A stretch of DNA of 64,000 nt. Origin: Clostridiales bacterium (GTDB lineage: Bacteria > Bacillota > Clostridia > Lachnospirales > Lachnospiraceae). Location: NCBI GenBank assembly GCA_019416265.1, contig DXXQ01000120.1, positions 1 to 64,000 on the forward strand. Direction: 5' to 3'. Under the pieces are notes generated by a model. It ran no database searches and had not been told where the DNA came from. It saw only the letters and a program-made list of their open reading frames with translations. The translations under genes and the position numbers were made by a program. Numbering within the stretch: position 1 is the first letter of the stretch; each line of letters starts with the position of its first letter. Shown one piece after another: positions 45,950-59,600 of the stretch.

Positions 45950-46367
45950 ATTTTTTAACTTTCGGTCTCTTAGCGCCGTATTTGGAGCGAGACTGTTTTC
46001 TGTTAGCAACACCTGCTGTATCCAGTGTACCTCTGATGATGTGGTATCTTGTACCTGGTAAGTCTTTTACCCTTCCACCACGGATAAGTACAACGCTATG
46101 CTCCTGAAGGTTGTGACCTTCTCCTGGGATGTAGCTTGTTACTTCGATTCCGTTGGAAAGACGAACTCTGGCGATTTTTCTAAGAGCTGAGTTAGGTTTC
46201 TTAGGAGTAGCTGTTTTAACAGCTGTACAAACGCCACGTTTCTGTGGTGCAGACTGCTCAACTGCTTTCTTTCTTAAAGAGTTGAATGTTCTCTGAAGAG
46301 CCGGAGCTGTAGATTTCTTTACAGATGTCTCACGTCCCTTTCTTACTAACTGGTTGAATGTTGGCAT
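45948..46367 (-). CDS. rpsL: 30S ribosomal protein S12
   Basis: 139 residues, [13 protein letters not shown] to AKRPKVKK. The decoding-centre loops KKPNSALRK and [11 protein letters not shown] are intact. Lys at the streptomycin-critical site in [11 protein letters not shown] is present, so no resistance substitution is visible there. The start follows GGAGGTG. First gene of the str operon under a consensus promoter. Confidence 0.99.
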   Translation of the reverse strand: MPTFNQLVRKGRETSVKKSTAPALQRTFNSLRKKAVEQSAPQKRGVCTAVKTATPKKPNSALRKIARVRLSNGIEVTSYIPGEGHNLQEHSVVLIRGGRVKDLPGTRYHIIRGTLDTAGVANRKQSRSKYGAKRPKVKK

Positions 46368-46446
46368 TCCATTTCACCTCCCGATTTATTTCTCCATAAG
46401 TTTCTCTCATGGGGCCTTGCGGTTGCTATTCTACGCATTTGCGCGC

Positions 46447-46531
46447 TAAAAAAATCGTGTTTTTCTTTGCACGCTTGCTCATTATATCCTTTCTATATGG
46501 GACTGTCAAGGTGTTTTTCACGATTTTTTTA
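46447..46531. repeat. 13-bp inverted repeat flanking the str promoter
   Basis: TAAAAAAATCGTG (46447-46459) and CACGATTTTTTTA (46519-46531) are perfect inverted repeats. They bracket the rpsL promoter, one arm upstream of the -35 and the other in the transcribed leader. Neither is next to a gene end, so a terminator role is not obvious. Confidence 0.75.
46481..46509 (-). promoter_or_regulatory. str operon (rpsL) promoter
   Basis: Perfect consensus on the minus strand: TTGACA (46504-46509), 17-base spacer, TATAAT (46481-46486), about 115 bases upstream of rpsL. Confidence 0.93.
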
Positions 46532-46580
46532 CTTTCTGTCAGAACAGGCCGCAGTCCCGTGACTCCTGCAAGATGTATGA

Positions 46581-46609
46581 TTGCATTTTACCCAAACCTT
46601 CATTATAAT
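46581..46609 (+). promoter_or_regulatory. Promoter of the amidase gene
   Basis: TTGCAT (46581-46586), 17-base spacer, TATAAT (46604-46609), 77 bases before the amidase start codon and divergent from the str promoter. Together the two promoters account for the 319-base gap 46368-46686. Confidence 0.75.
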
Positions 46610-46686
46610 AAACATACAACCAGCAGTTTTTCTGCAAAAAAGATCTGCTGCACACTTACATAGTTTCATACAGGAAGGGTGACATC

Positions 46687-47670
46687 ATGAAAAAACCAAG
46701 TATGATGGCTGTTATTTTATTTCTTACCGGAATGTTGTGCGTCTTTTCCCTCTTCTTCTTTAATCGGACGGCCAGCCGCCTGATTGTTTCTACAGAGAAG
46801 GATGTGGACAGCGCCATGGAACGGGTTCTCATGAAACGTGATGAAATAAAGACTGCCGAAAACAGCTTTGCAAAAGCAATCGAAAACACGGAAGCCGATA
46901 TCCGACGACTGGAACAAAAAGCCCGGGCCGCACAGCAGCCGGCCGAAAGAGAACGGGCGGACGTCCCCATGGAGGAGTCCTCCGGCGCTTCCGTCTTTGA
47001 CGAACAGACCTCCAATGATGTTTTCGCATCAGAGGCTCCCCATATCGTAGCCATCGATCCGGGACATCAGAGCGAAAAAATCGATATGAGCGCCCCCGAG
47101 CCAAACGGCCCCGGTTCTTCTGAAATGAAGGCCAAATGTACTACAGGAACTCAGGGCGCCTTCACCGGAATTCCGGAATACAGCCTGAACCTGAGTGTTT
47201 CTCTGAAGCTTAAAGCTGAGCTTGAGAGCCGGGGATATCAGGTTGTTATGACAAGGACAGACAATGACACTGCCATCAGCAACAAAGAAAGGGCTGAATA
47301 CGCGGCAGCCCAGGGAGCTGAAATCTGTGTGCGCATCCATGCCAACGGCGCAGACTCCTCCAGCGCTTCCGGAGCCCTGGCAATGTCCCCCTCTGAATCA
47401 AATCCCTATGTTTCCGCTCTTTATGGGGATTCCAACCAGCTTTCCTGGGACATCCTGGACGCCTACTGTTCTGTGACAGGTTTTACCAACTGGGGCGTAC
47501 AGTACACAGACACCATGACGGGAATCAACTGGAGCTCCATTCCTGTGACCATTCTGGAAATGGGATATATGACCAACGAAAACGATGACCGCCAGATGAA
47601 CGATGAAGCCTTCCAAAGCGTTATGGCCAGCGGTATCGCAGACGGCATAGACACATATTTCTCAAGATAG
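46687..47670 (+). CDS. N-acetylmuramoyl-L-alanine amidase (Amidase_3), membrane-anchored
   Basis: 327 residues. One N-terminal membrane helix (about 7-26) is followed by a coiled-coil stalk (35-85), an acidic linker and the catalytic domain from about 118. Zinc-site motifs are AIDPGHQ (His 127), the Glu in IPEYSLNLS, and RIHANGA (His); the catalytic Glu lies in ILEMGYMTN. It cleaves the amide between MurNAc and the stem peptide outside the cell. The start follows GAAGGG. The next gene, a beta-lactamase-fold protein, begins 11 bases later with the same anchor-plus-coil layout, so they likely work together in the wall. Confidence 0.9.
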   Translation: MKKPSMMAVILFLTGMLCVFSLFFFNRTASRLIVSTEKDVDSAMERVLMKRDEIKTAENSFAKAIENTEADIRRLEQKARAAQQPAERERADVPMEESSGASVFDEQTSNDVFASEAPHIVAIDPGHQSEKIDMSAPEPNGPGSSEMKAKCTTGTQGAFTGIPEYSLNLSVSLKLKAELESRGYQVVMTRTDNDTAISNKERAEYAAAQGAEICVRIHANGADSSSASGALAMSPSESNPYVSALYGDSNQLSWDILDAYCSVTGFTNWGVQYTDTMTGINWSSIPVTILEMGYMTNENDDRQMNDEAFQSVMASGIADGIDTYFSR

Positions 47671-47681
47671 GAGAAGCACAT

Positions 47682-48749
47682 ATGAAAGATAATAACTCAA
47701 ACAAACCGATTTTTTTATATATTGTCATCGCAGTTCTCGTACTGTCCCTGGCAGCCCTGGGAGTTCTTACCTTTGCATCCCTTGACAGGCTTGCCTCCCT
47801 TCAGGCAAAGGTTACGCAGATGTCAGAGGCTGTAGAAGAGATTTCTGAATCCGCCTCCACCTTGATCCAGCAGTCCATGCAGCTTGAGGAGCTGGAAAAA
47901 GAAAAGCAGGCACAGACAGAGGCCGCCCCACAGGAATCTGCGGATTCCCAGACAGAGGGAACTCTCGCTCCCTCAAACGGTTCGACCTTCACAAATAATA
48001 CCGACGAGAGCATGGATCAGCTTCTCGGCCAGGTCGAACAGCTCCTTCCAAAAGATAACGGAACCTGGTCCGTTTATGTATGCAATCTTATGAAAGGCTC
48101 TGAGGGCTCCATCGCCAATGCTCCCATGCAGGCAGCCAGCCTCATCAAGCTGTATATTATGGGAAGCGTTTATGAAAACTACGAGGTACTTTCCGAAAAA
48201 TACGGACGGGAAACTCTGGATAATAACATCCATAATATGATCACCGTCAGCGATAACGATGCCGCCAATACTCTGGTAAACTGGCTTGGAAACGGAAATG
48301 ATGCTGAGGGTATGGCGAAAGTAAATGCTTTCTGTCAGGCCCACGGCTACAAGGATACCCAGATGAACCGGCTTCTTCTTGCAGGCACGGAAAACGGCGA
48401 TAATTATACTTCTGTAAAAGACTGCGGAACCTTCCTGAAGGAAATCTACCAGATCTGCAATGATCTTCCCACGGAGTCCACACTGACAAACGCCCAGGCT
48501 ATGTATTATCACCTGAAGCTTCAGCAGCGGAAAAATAAAATCCCCGCCCAGATACCGGAGGGGGTTCATGTAGCCAATAAAACCGGCGAGCTCTCCAATG
48601 TGGAAAACGACGCCGGAATCATCTTCGATACTGCCCAGGGCGTAGACCTTGTCATCTGCTTTATGTCCCAGGATCTCACGGATACAGGCGCAGCCCAGGA
48701 AACAATCGCTTCAAATGCACGGGCGATCTACGGATATTATAATGAATAA
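47682..48749 (+). CDS. Beta-lactamase-fold serine hydrolase, membrane-anchored
   Basis: 355 residues. N-terminal membrane helix (about 10-32), coiled coil (35-80), low-complexity Gln/Ser/Thr linker (80-110) and a class A beta-lactamase-like domain. All three catalytic motifs are present: SLIK (Ser 153, Lys 156), SDN (190-192) and KTG (300-302). Anchoring by a helix and the amidase neighbour suggest a peptidoglycan carboxypeptidase/endopeptidase-like role; true beta-lactamase activity is possible but not implied by context. I see no obvious ExxLN omega-loop Glu. Start behind AGGAG. Confidence 0.82.
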   Translation: MKDNNSNKPIFLYIVIAVLVLSLAALGVLTFASLDRLASLQAKVTQMSEAVEEISESASTLIQQSMQLEELEKEKQAQTEAAPQESADSQTEGTLAPSNGSTFTNNTDESMDQLLGQVEQLLPKDNGTWSVYVCNLMKGSEGSIANAPMQAASLIKLYIMGSVYENYEVLSEKYGRETLDNNIHNMITVSDNDAANTLVNWLGNGNDAEGMAKVNAFCQAHGYKDTQMNRLLLAGTENGDNYTSVKDCGTFLKEIYQICNDLPTESTLTNAQAMYYHLKLQQRKNKIPAQIPEGVHVANKTGELSNVENDAGIIFDTAQGVDLVICFMSQDLTDTGAAQETIASNARAIYGYYNE

Positions 48750-48751
48750 CA

Positions 48752-48775
48752 AAGGGGAAGCTTACGCTTCCCCTT
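48752..48775. terminator. Convergent terminator containing the stop codon of the minus-strand gene
   Basis: AAGGGGAAGC (48752-48761), loop TTAC, GCTTCCCCTT (48766-48775). The loop holds the TAA stop of the 406-residue gene on the minus strand; TTTGTTATT follows on that strand. Confidence 0.85.
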
Positions 48776-49982
48776 CTTCATAGGACATTTCCCATATTTC
48801 CGAAAACACTGCCAGCGGACAATCTGTCAGCAGGCACATCAGCAAAAAACATTCATATGGATTTACTATGTAAATTTCACTCATTCCGCATTTCAGCAGA
48901 ATTTCCTGGATTTCCTCCAGAAAGTGACGATATCTGTTATAGGGATCCTCCTCCTGCATCTCCTGTGATACAATGAAAAACTCCAGAGTGATCAGGTCGA
49001 ATCTCTCCACAGGAAGCCTGTGATACAGGATATTGGTGATTCTCTGCCTGCTGAACCTCTTCTGGCTGAAATGCTTCGCAAGAATGGAGGCCGACATCTT
49101 TTTGAGATTTCCCATCTGATTAATCGGAATCCCGCTGCAGATAACCTTTTCCACATCAGACGGCGTAATTTTCTCCGCTGTCCACACCTTACCTCCGTGT
49201 TTCTCCTCTTCATCCTTCTGATACATGGCGGCTATGATTTCCTTTGCCCTGTACAGAAGTCTGGAAAACTCCTGAAACGCCTGACTTTTCTCTGACATGG
49301 GATCGCCCATTTTCGCCTTTAAATAGGAAAGATACTTCATAAGGCTTTCCTCTGTGTCCAGACAGAGATTATTTGCATAAATAACCCCTTCTGTTTTCGT
49401 ATGATCCGGTTCCAGACGATTGTATGCCTCCTTCAGTTCTTCTGCCTTATGGTATCCGAACTGATGACAATAGCAGTACCAGTAAATAACCTCCATCGGA
49501 TTGTGAAAATCAAAATCCTGCTCCTTCAGAACCCTTGTCAGAAAATCAGACACATCATCGGCTGTCATCCGCAGCCCGAATCCAAGGATAAATAAGGTAT
49601 CCCTTTTTACAGAAACCTGTGTCAGCCAGTTGTTCACAAGAGCTGTCAGCTTCGTTGATGTAGGGTTCATGGATTTAGGCGTAAAGGTTTCCTTAAAGGA
49701 TTCCAGAACGATCTCCCTGTATACCTCCTGGGGCACTTCTGAAAAGGGCTCCTCCAGTTCCGCTCTTTCATATATGTACCGTTTCAGATGATCCCCAAAG
49801 GAAACCAGCTTCATTTCTTTATACAGATAATGAAATATCACATCTGCATCCTCATCCTCGAAGCTGTCCAGGCTCACTACCTGGCGGAACCTCTGGGCTG
49901 CCTTTCTGGTAAATTCAAAATCCTGAACCCTGTCAAAGGCTACTGTCTGTTCAAAATCCAAATCCTGCATACGGTTTTTCAT
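48762..49982 (-). CDS. Unknown 406-residue protein linked to the PP2C/kinase pair
   Basis: Not recognised. The protein is predicted soluble and mostly helical, with many charged and aromatic residues, no signal peptide, no membrane helix and no obvious enzyme motif. Features include a repeated R-Q/L-Y pattern and a WYCYCHQFGYHKAEELKEAYN segment that could be helical-repeat-like. Its ATG overlaps the PP2C stop as ATGA, so it is translated with the phosphatase and downstream of the kinase. That makes a role as substrate, adaptor or effector of the phospho-signalling pair the best guess. Confidence 0.75.
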   Translation of the reverse strand: MKNRMQDLDFEQTVAFDRVQDFEFTRKAAQRFRQVVSLDSFEDEDADVIFHYLYKEMKLVSFGDHLKRYIYERAELEEPFSEVPQEVYREIVLESFKETFTPKSMNPTSTKLTALVNNWLTQVSVKRDTLFILGFGLRMTADDVSDFLTRVLKEQDFDFHNPMEVIYWYCYCHQFGYHKAEELKEAYNRLEPDHTKTEGVIYANNLCLDTEESLMKYLSYLKAKMGDPMSEKSQAFQEFSRLLYRAKEIIAAMYQKDEEEKHGGKVWTAEKITPSDVEKVICSGIPINQMGNLKKMSASILAKHFSQKRFSRQRITNILYHRLPVERFDLITLEFFIVSQEMQEEDPYNRYRHFLEEIQEILLKCGMSEIYIVNPYECFLLMCLLTDCPLAVFSEIWEMSYEEGEA

Positions 49983-50809
49983 ACTGCTTCACCTACATTC
50001 TCTTTCCTGAAACCGCCCAGCCACTTTTTGATTCTCTCCCCGGGCATCGGCTGGCCTACTTCACAAAGGACGATCGTCACATTATCTCTTGCTCCTTTTT
50101 TCAGAACACGTTCCAGCAGAATCTCAACTGTCGATTCCAGCGGAATCTCCCTTGTCAGAATATCTGCGATCTCCCCGTCTGAAAGCATATCCGTCATTCC
50201 GTCTGAACAGAGAAGAAATTTTTTCCCAATCTTATATTTCATCTCGGAAACAGACGGATCCGGAAACTGCTGTTCCTCCGGTATTCCCAGATACTGAGTC
50301 AGCGGAGCCTTTCCGAAGGCATATTTCCCCTCCACATGATCTGTGGAGATCTGGAAAAAGCCACTGTCATCCACTGCATAGACACGGCTGTCTCCAAGAT
50401 TGCAGGCATAAATACTTTCTGCCCCAAACAGGAGCATAGCCACTGTGGTTCCCATAGAATTGATGTGGTTTGCATCACCATAGCGGCATATCGCCTGATT
50501 CATGCTCCTGCACAGACCTTCCACGAAGCTGTCCGGGTTTTTCTTCAGATTTTTTTTATTGATTTCATAATAATTGCCAAATTCTTCGGAGGCAAGAAAG
50601 GCTGCCATTTCTCCGCAGCTTTCTCCTCCCATCCCGTCAAAGACTGCAAGCGCCGGGATTTTTGCTCTGGAAATAACACCTGTGTGAATCCCTTCACTTC
50701 CCCGGTTATCTGCCGGAAGTGAGTTTCCGCAGCACCAGAAATTGTCCTCGTTATTTCCACGTATTTTTCCAATATGGCTCGTATATGCATATTTAATCTG
50801 GTAGCACAT
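49979..50809 (-). CDS. PP2C-family Ser/Thr protein phosphatase
   Basis: 276 residues with the full PP2C motif series: RGNNEDNF, VFDGMGGESCGE, MGTTVAMLL, NLGDSRVY, LCSDGMTDML and RDNVTIVL. The metal-binding Asp residues (EDN, DGMGG, SDG, DN) are all present, so it should be active. The C-terminal 35 residues are basic. It reverses phosphorylation by the adjacent kinase, whose gene ends 15 bases upstream, and overlaps the following unknown gene by 4 bases. Confidence 0.93.
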   Translation of the reverse strand: MCYQIKYAYTSHIGKIRGNNEDNFWCCGNSLPADNRGSEGIHTGVISRAKIPALAVFDGMGGESCGEMAAFLASEEFGNYYEINKKNLKKNPDSFVEGLCRSMNQAICRYGDANHINSMGTTVAMLLFGAESIYACNLGDSRVYAVDDSGFFQISTDHVEGKYAFGKAPLTQYLGIPEEQQFPDPSVSEMKYKIGKKFLLCSDGMTDMLSDGEIADILTREIPLESTVEILLERVLKKGARDNVTIVLCEVGQPMPGERIKKWLGGFRKENVGEAV

Positions 50810-50824
50810 CTCTCACACTTCCTA

Positions 50825-52705
50825 TCATTCCAATTCTTCTGATCCTTTCAGAAGTTTCATCTCTGCTTCTGCCTTTTTCAGATACTTCGCACCTCTTTCC
50901 ATATATTCCGGATTATCCTTTTCATTGTCATGGCAGATCTCATTTTCGTCGATCCACCGGATCAAGTTTCCGTCATCGTCATAGTAGTAGAGTTCTACTT
51001 TTGTATCATACCAGATGTAGGCAAAAAACAGCTTTTCTTTCCAGTAATAATACTCCTCATACATCTTATCCTCGGAACTTGAAGGATAAACAAGCACCTT
51101 CATGTATTCCCTGGTATCGTGATTGTAATAGCTGATCTTATCTCCCTCAACGCCTGTCCAGTCATATCCGTTGGATTCCAGTGTATCCACAATGCTCGTT
51201 GCCCGTTCCTTGATCGTTTCGATCTGGGAGGTAAAATCCTTCGAGGAATCATTGGTGTCATATTTGTCATTCTCAAGAATGTCCACAAGTCCTGTACTTT
51301 CCTGCTGTGTACCGGCTCCCTCGCCTCCTGTGGCCTTCATATAGATGGAGAAAACGATCACTGCTGCACAGGCGGTAAGGATCACCGGCACAAGCCAGCC
51401 TGCAATCTGTCTTCTTCGTTTCTGCTTTCTTTTTTGAGCCAGACGCGCCTGACTGCGGGCTGCCCGGGATTCTATGGAATCCCCGGACTTCTGAGGCTGC
51501 GAAGCTTTATGCTGAAGATCTGTGTTCTTTTTCTGAACCTTCTTCTGATCTGCCGTCCGAATGCTTCTTTGCTGTGACTGCAGATTCTGCGGTAAGTTCC
51601 CGGTTTGGGAAGCTGTGCTTTTCTGTACCGGATTCTGCCGGACTGCCAGTTTCTCCATTGGCTCATCCTGGGAAGGGGGAATCTGATGCCTTTGCGGCTG
51701 TACTGCCTGCAGCGGCGGTATCTGTCTGCTCTGTGCAGAGGCCTTTTCCTGCTGCTTTCGGTCTGCCCCCTCCTTCACATAAGACTGAAATCTTCCATGC
51801 TGCAGATCGTCCAGGTCATTGTAAAACTCTTCCGGTGTCTGGTATCGGTCATCCGCCCGATATGCACAGGCTTTGAGAATAATGCGTGAAAAATCTTCCC
51901 CTGCATCCACCGGTTTTTTCAGCGCTTCCCCTGACATACGTCTGGCAAGGGCATTCTCCTTATCCCTGTATGTGATAAACTGCTTCTCAAGATTCAAAAA
52001 CGGCAGTCTGTTCTTGTTCATCAGTTTATAGAGTACGATTCCAAGGGAATAAATATCAACCCTGCTGTCATATTTCTCGCCCTTATACATTTCAGGCGCC
52101 ATATAGGAGTAGGTTCCCTTTTTGGAAAAACTGCTCATTGTCCGTTCCAGTTCACGGGCGATCCCGAAATCTCCAAGCTTGAAATCCCCGAATCTTGATA
52201 CAAAAATATTCTCAGGTTTAATATCTCTGTGGATAATGTTTAATTTCCGACAGTATCCAAGAGCCTTGCTTAAGTCAATACCAAGCTTGATGACATCCTT
52301 CTCTGTGAGCTGGTTCTCGGCACAGTAGTCCATGAAACTTGTAAGATATTCCATTCGTATGGAAATCTCCCAGCCAATATCGTCCAGATACTCCAACACC
52401 TTGAAATCCTCCACGGATACAATGTGGGAGTTTCCCCGAAAATATTCCATGGTGCTGATTTCCTGGATACACTCTTCCACCAGATTGCGAAAATACTCTC
52501 TCACTGACTGATCGTCCCCTACTTCAGAGCGAACACTGTTTAACTCACTCTGACTTCCGGGAATATGAATGACCTTGATTGCCGAGTAGAAGCTTTTCCC
52601 CCGCTCACTGCGCTGTGCTTTATACACCTTGCCGAAGGATCCTTCTCCGATTTTTTCTACAATCTTCCATTCCGCCCAGGGCGAAACCGGATGTTCCCTG
52701 TCCAT
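50825..52705 (-). CDS. Hanks-type Ser/Thr kinase with single membrane helix, no PASTA repeats
   Basis: 626 residues. The kinase domain (about 12-300) has glycine loop GEGSFGKVYKA, Lys 44 in AIKVI, HRDIKPENIF (160s), DFG (179-181) and APEMYKG. A Gln/Ser/Lys-rich linker (305-430) ends in a basic cluster, then a membrane helix at about 434-456. The exterior 170 residues are rich in Tyr, Asp and Glu and contain a tyrosine-rich EEYYYWKEKLFFAYIWY stretch. They lack PASTA repeats, so this is not the PrkC wall sensor. The start follows GGAGGTG. First gene of a three-gene operon with PP2C and an unknown partner. Confidence 0.92.
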   Translation of the reverse strand: MDREHPVSPWAEWKIVEKIGEGSFGKVYKAQRSERGKSFYSAIKVIHIPGSQSELNSVRSEVGDDQSVREYFRNLVEECIQEISTMEYFRGNSHIVSVEDFKVLEYLDDIGWEISIRMEYLTSFMDYCAENQLTEKDVIKLGIDLSKALGYCRKLNIIHRDIKPENIFVSRFGDFKLGDFGIARELERTMSSFSKKGTYSYMAPEMYKGEKYDSRVDIYSLGIVLYKLMNKNRLPFLNLEKQFITYRDKENALARRMSGEALKKPVDAGEDFSRIILKACAYRADDRYQTPEEFYNDLDDLQHGRFQSYVKEGADRKQQEKASAQSRQIPPLQAVQPQRHQIPPSQDEPMEKLAVRQNPVQKSTASQTGNLPQNLQSQQRSIRTADQKKVQKKNTDLQHKASQPQKSGDSIESRAARSQARLAQKRKQKRRRQIAGWLVPVILTACAAVIVFSIYMKATGGEGAGTQQESTGLVDILENDKYDTNDSSKDFTSQIETIKERATSIVDTLESNGYDWTGVEGDKISYYNHDTREYMKVLVYPSSSEDKMYEEYYYWKEKLFFAYIWYDTKVELYYYDDDGNLIRWIDENEICHDNEKDNPEYMERGAKYLKKAEAEMKLLKGSEELE

Positions 52706-52865
52706 ACTGCACCTCCTTCCTTGTTTTTTACATTATTTTTAGTAAATAGATGTTGTTTTTATGTCATAACTATGATCTATTTTATTATAATCGGATTTTA
52801 ACATAAAAGAAACTATAATCTGTATTTTACAATATTTTCCCAAAATTTGTCCAGTAAAACCAAAA

Positions 52866-52893
52866 GAAGAGCGCTCCCTGGGGAACGCTCTCC
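52866..52893 (-). terminator. Terminator after rpoC
   Basis: GAGCG-TTCCC and GGGA-CGCTC arms (52869-52890) form a compact stem on the minus strand using one G-U pair, followed by TCTTTTGGTTTT. The rest of the 52706-52913 gap is AT-rich with possible -10 boxes for the kinase operon but no clear -35. Confidence 0.75.
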
Positions 52894-52913
52894 TGTATTT
52901 ACTGCTATTTTGT

Positions 52914-56633
<3,720 letters not shown>

Positions 56634-56650
56634 GTATTCTTTTCCCCTTT

Positions 56651-59600
56651 CTACTCTTCGTCATCAAGAGTTTCATCAAACTCCATGAAATCTTCTTCGT
56701 CTTCATCCTCTTCCACGTCAACGAGTTCTTCTCCCTCAAACTCCTGCTGTGTATAGCCGTGTTTGCTGAAGGATTCACTGTCAGACTGTCTTCTGGATTC
56801 GCCCTCGATAACAGAACGCAGGTCTGTGTCGCCGTAATCTACGGTTTCCATAATCTCTACCTCTGTCTGGTCCTCTCTTAAAACTTTTACATCCAGACCA
56901 AGAGACTGGAGCTCTTTTAAGAGTACCTTGAAGGATTCCGGAATACCCGGCTCAGGAATATTGTCACCCTTGATGATAGCTTCATAGGTCTTAACTCGTC
57001 CGATCACATCATCGGATTTCACTGTCAGGATTTCCTGAAGTGTATAGGATGCACCGTATGCCTCAAGAGCCCAAACCTCCATCTCACCGAAACGCTGTCC
57101 GCCGAACTGAGCTTTACCACCCAGAGGCTGCTGTGTTACGAGGGAGTATGGACCTGTGGAACGTGCATGGATCTTATCGTCTACCAGATGATGCAGCTTC
57201 AGGTAGTGCATGTGTCCGATGGTTACAGGGCTATCGAAATACTCGCCTGTACGTCCGTCACGGAGACGTACCTTACCGTCTCTGGAAATCGGAACGCCCT
57301 TCCAAAGGGCTCTGTGCGCTTTGTTTTCATCCAGATACTGCATAACTTCCGGTGCTAAAACATCTTCATATTTTGCACGGAACTCTTCGAAATCTTCTGT
57401 ATTAACATAATCGTTGGCAAGTTCCAGAGTATCCTGGATATCCTTCTCGTTTGCACCTGCAAATACAGGAGTTGCAACGTTAAAGCCAAGAGCTTTGGCA
57501 GCAAGGCTTAAGTGGATTTCCAGTACCTGTCCGATATTCATACGTGAAGGCACGCCCAGAGGGTTCAGCACGATGTCAAGCGGACGGCCGTTTGGAAGGA
57601 ATGGCATATCTTCAACAGGAAGTACACGGGAAACGACACCCTTGTTACCGTGACGACCGGCCATTTTATCACCAACGGAAATCTTTCTCTTCTGTGCAAT
57701 GTAGATACGTACAGACTGGTTTACGCCAGGGGACAGCTCGTCGCCGTTCTCTCTTGTAAATACCTTGGCATCTACAACAATACCGTATTCACCATGAGGT
57801 ACTTTCAGGGAAGTATCACGTACTTCACGCGCCTTCTCACCGAAGATCGCACGAAGGAGACGCTCCTCTGCTGTCAGCTCTGTCTCTCCCTTAGGAGTTA
57901 CTTTACCAACAAGGATATCGCCTGCGCGAACCTCTGCACCGATACGGATGATACCACGTTCATCCAGATCCTTCAGTGCATCGTCACCTACGCCCGGAAC
58001 ATCGCGTGTGATCTCTTCCGGTCCTAATTTGGTGTCACGAGATTCTGCTTCATATTCTTCAATATGGACAGATGTGTAAACATCATCCATAACAAGTCTT
58101 TCACTTAAAAGGACAGCATCCTCGTAGTTATAACCTTCCCAGGTCATAAATCCGATCAGCGGGTTTTTACCAAGTGCAAGCTCACCGTTTGCTGTGGAAG
58201 GACCGTCAGCGATAACCTGTCCTGCCTCTACATGCTCTCCCTGGAACACGATCGGTTTCTGGTTGTAGCAGTTGCTCTGGTTACTTCTTAAGAACTTGGT
58301 AAGATGGTAATCATCTTTTGTTCCGTCATCGTTCTTGATGCTGATATCTGTAGAAGTGGAACGGAGAACTGTACCGGATTTCTTAGCCAGTACGCAGACA
58401 CCGGAGTCAACGGCTGTCTTTGTTTCCATACCTGTACCAACTACAGGAGCTTCCGTTGTGAGAAGCGGCACTGCCTGACGCTGCATGTTGGATCCCATCA
58501 GCGCACGGTTGGCATCGTCGTTCTGCAGGAACGGAATCAGGGCTGTAGCAACGGAGAATACCATCTTAGGAGATACGTCCATGTACTCGAACATATGACG
58601 CTCGTACTCCTGAGTCTCTTCCAGATAACGACCGGAAACATTCTTGTGAATGAAATGTCCCTCTTCATCCAGAGGCTCATTGGCCTGTGCTACATGATAA
58701 TTATCCTCTTCATCTGCTGTCATATAGACTACTTCGTCTGTGACACGGGGATTCTTAGGATCTGTTCTGTCAATTTTACGGTAAGGCGCTTCGATAAATC
58801 CGTACTGATTGATCCTTGCATAAGAAGCAAGGGAGTTAATCAGACCGATGTTCGGACCTTCAGGTGTCTCGATCGGACACATTCTTCCGTAATGGGAGTA
58901 GTGAACGTCTCGAACCTCGAATCCGGCTCTGTCTCGTGACAGACCGCCAGGACCTAAGGCGGAAAGACGTCTCTTGTGGGTCAGCTCACCCAGAGGGTTG
59001 TTCTGATCCATGAACTGGGACAGCTGGGAAGAACCGAAGAATTCTTTCACTGCCGCAGTTACAGGTTTAATATTGATCAGGGACTGAGGAGAAATATTCT
59101 CAGAATCCTGTGTTGTCATTCTCTCACGAACCACACGTTCCAGTCTGGAAAGACCGATACGGTACTGGTTCTGAAGCAGCTCGCCTACTGCACGGATACG
59201 ACGGTTGCCCAGATGGTCGATGTCGTCGTCATTTCCGATGCCGTATTCCAGATGCATATTGTAGTTGATGGAAGCAAAAATATCTTCCTTTGTGATATGC
59301 TTCGGAATCAGGTCATGGATATCTCTGCGGATAGCAGCTTCAATATCTTCCTGTGTGTCATTTTCTTCCAGAATTTTTTCGAGGACAGGGTAGTATACTA
59401 ATTCTGTAACACCCAGAGCCTTTGCATCGATTTCCGGAAGGAAATGATGAATATCAACCATTAAGTTGGAAAGGACTTTAATCTTGCGGTCCTCTTCTCC
59501 CAGAATCCATACAAACGGAACTGCGCTGTTCTGAAGAGTCTCTGCAAGCTCAACGGTAACTACTGCGCCTTCCTCTGCAAGGATTTCGCCGGTGGTTGTA

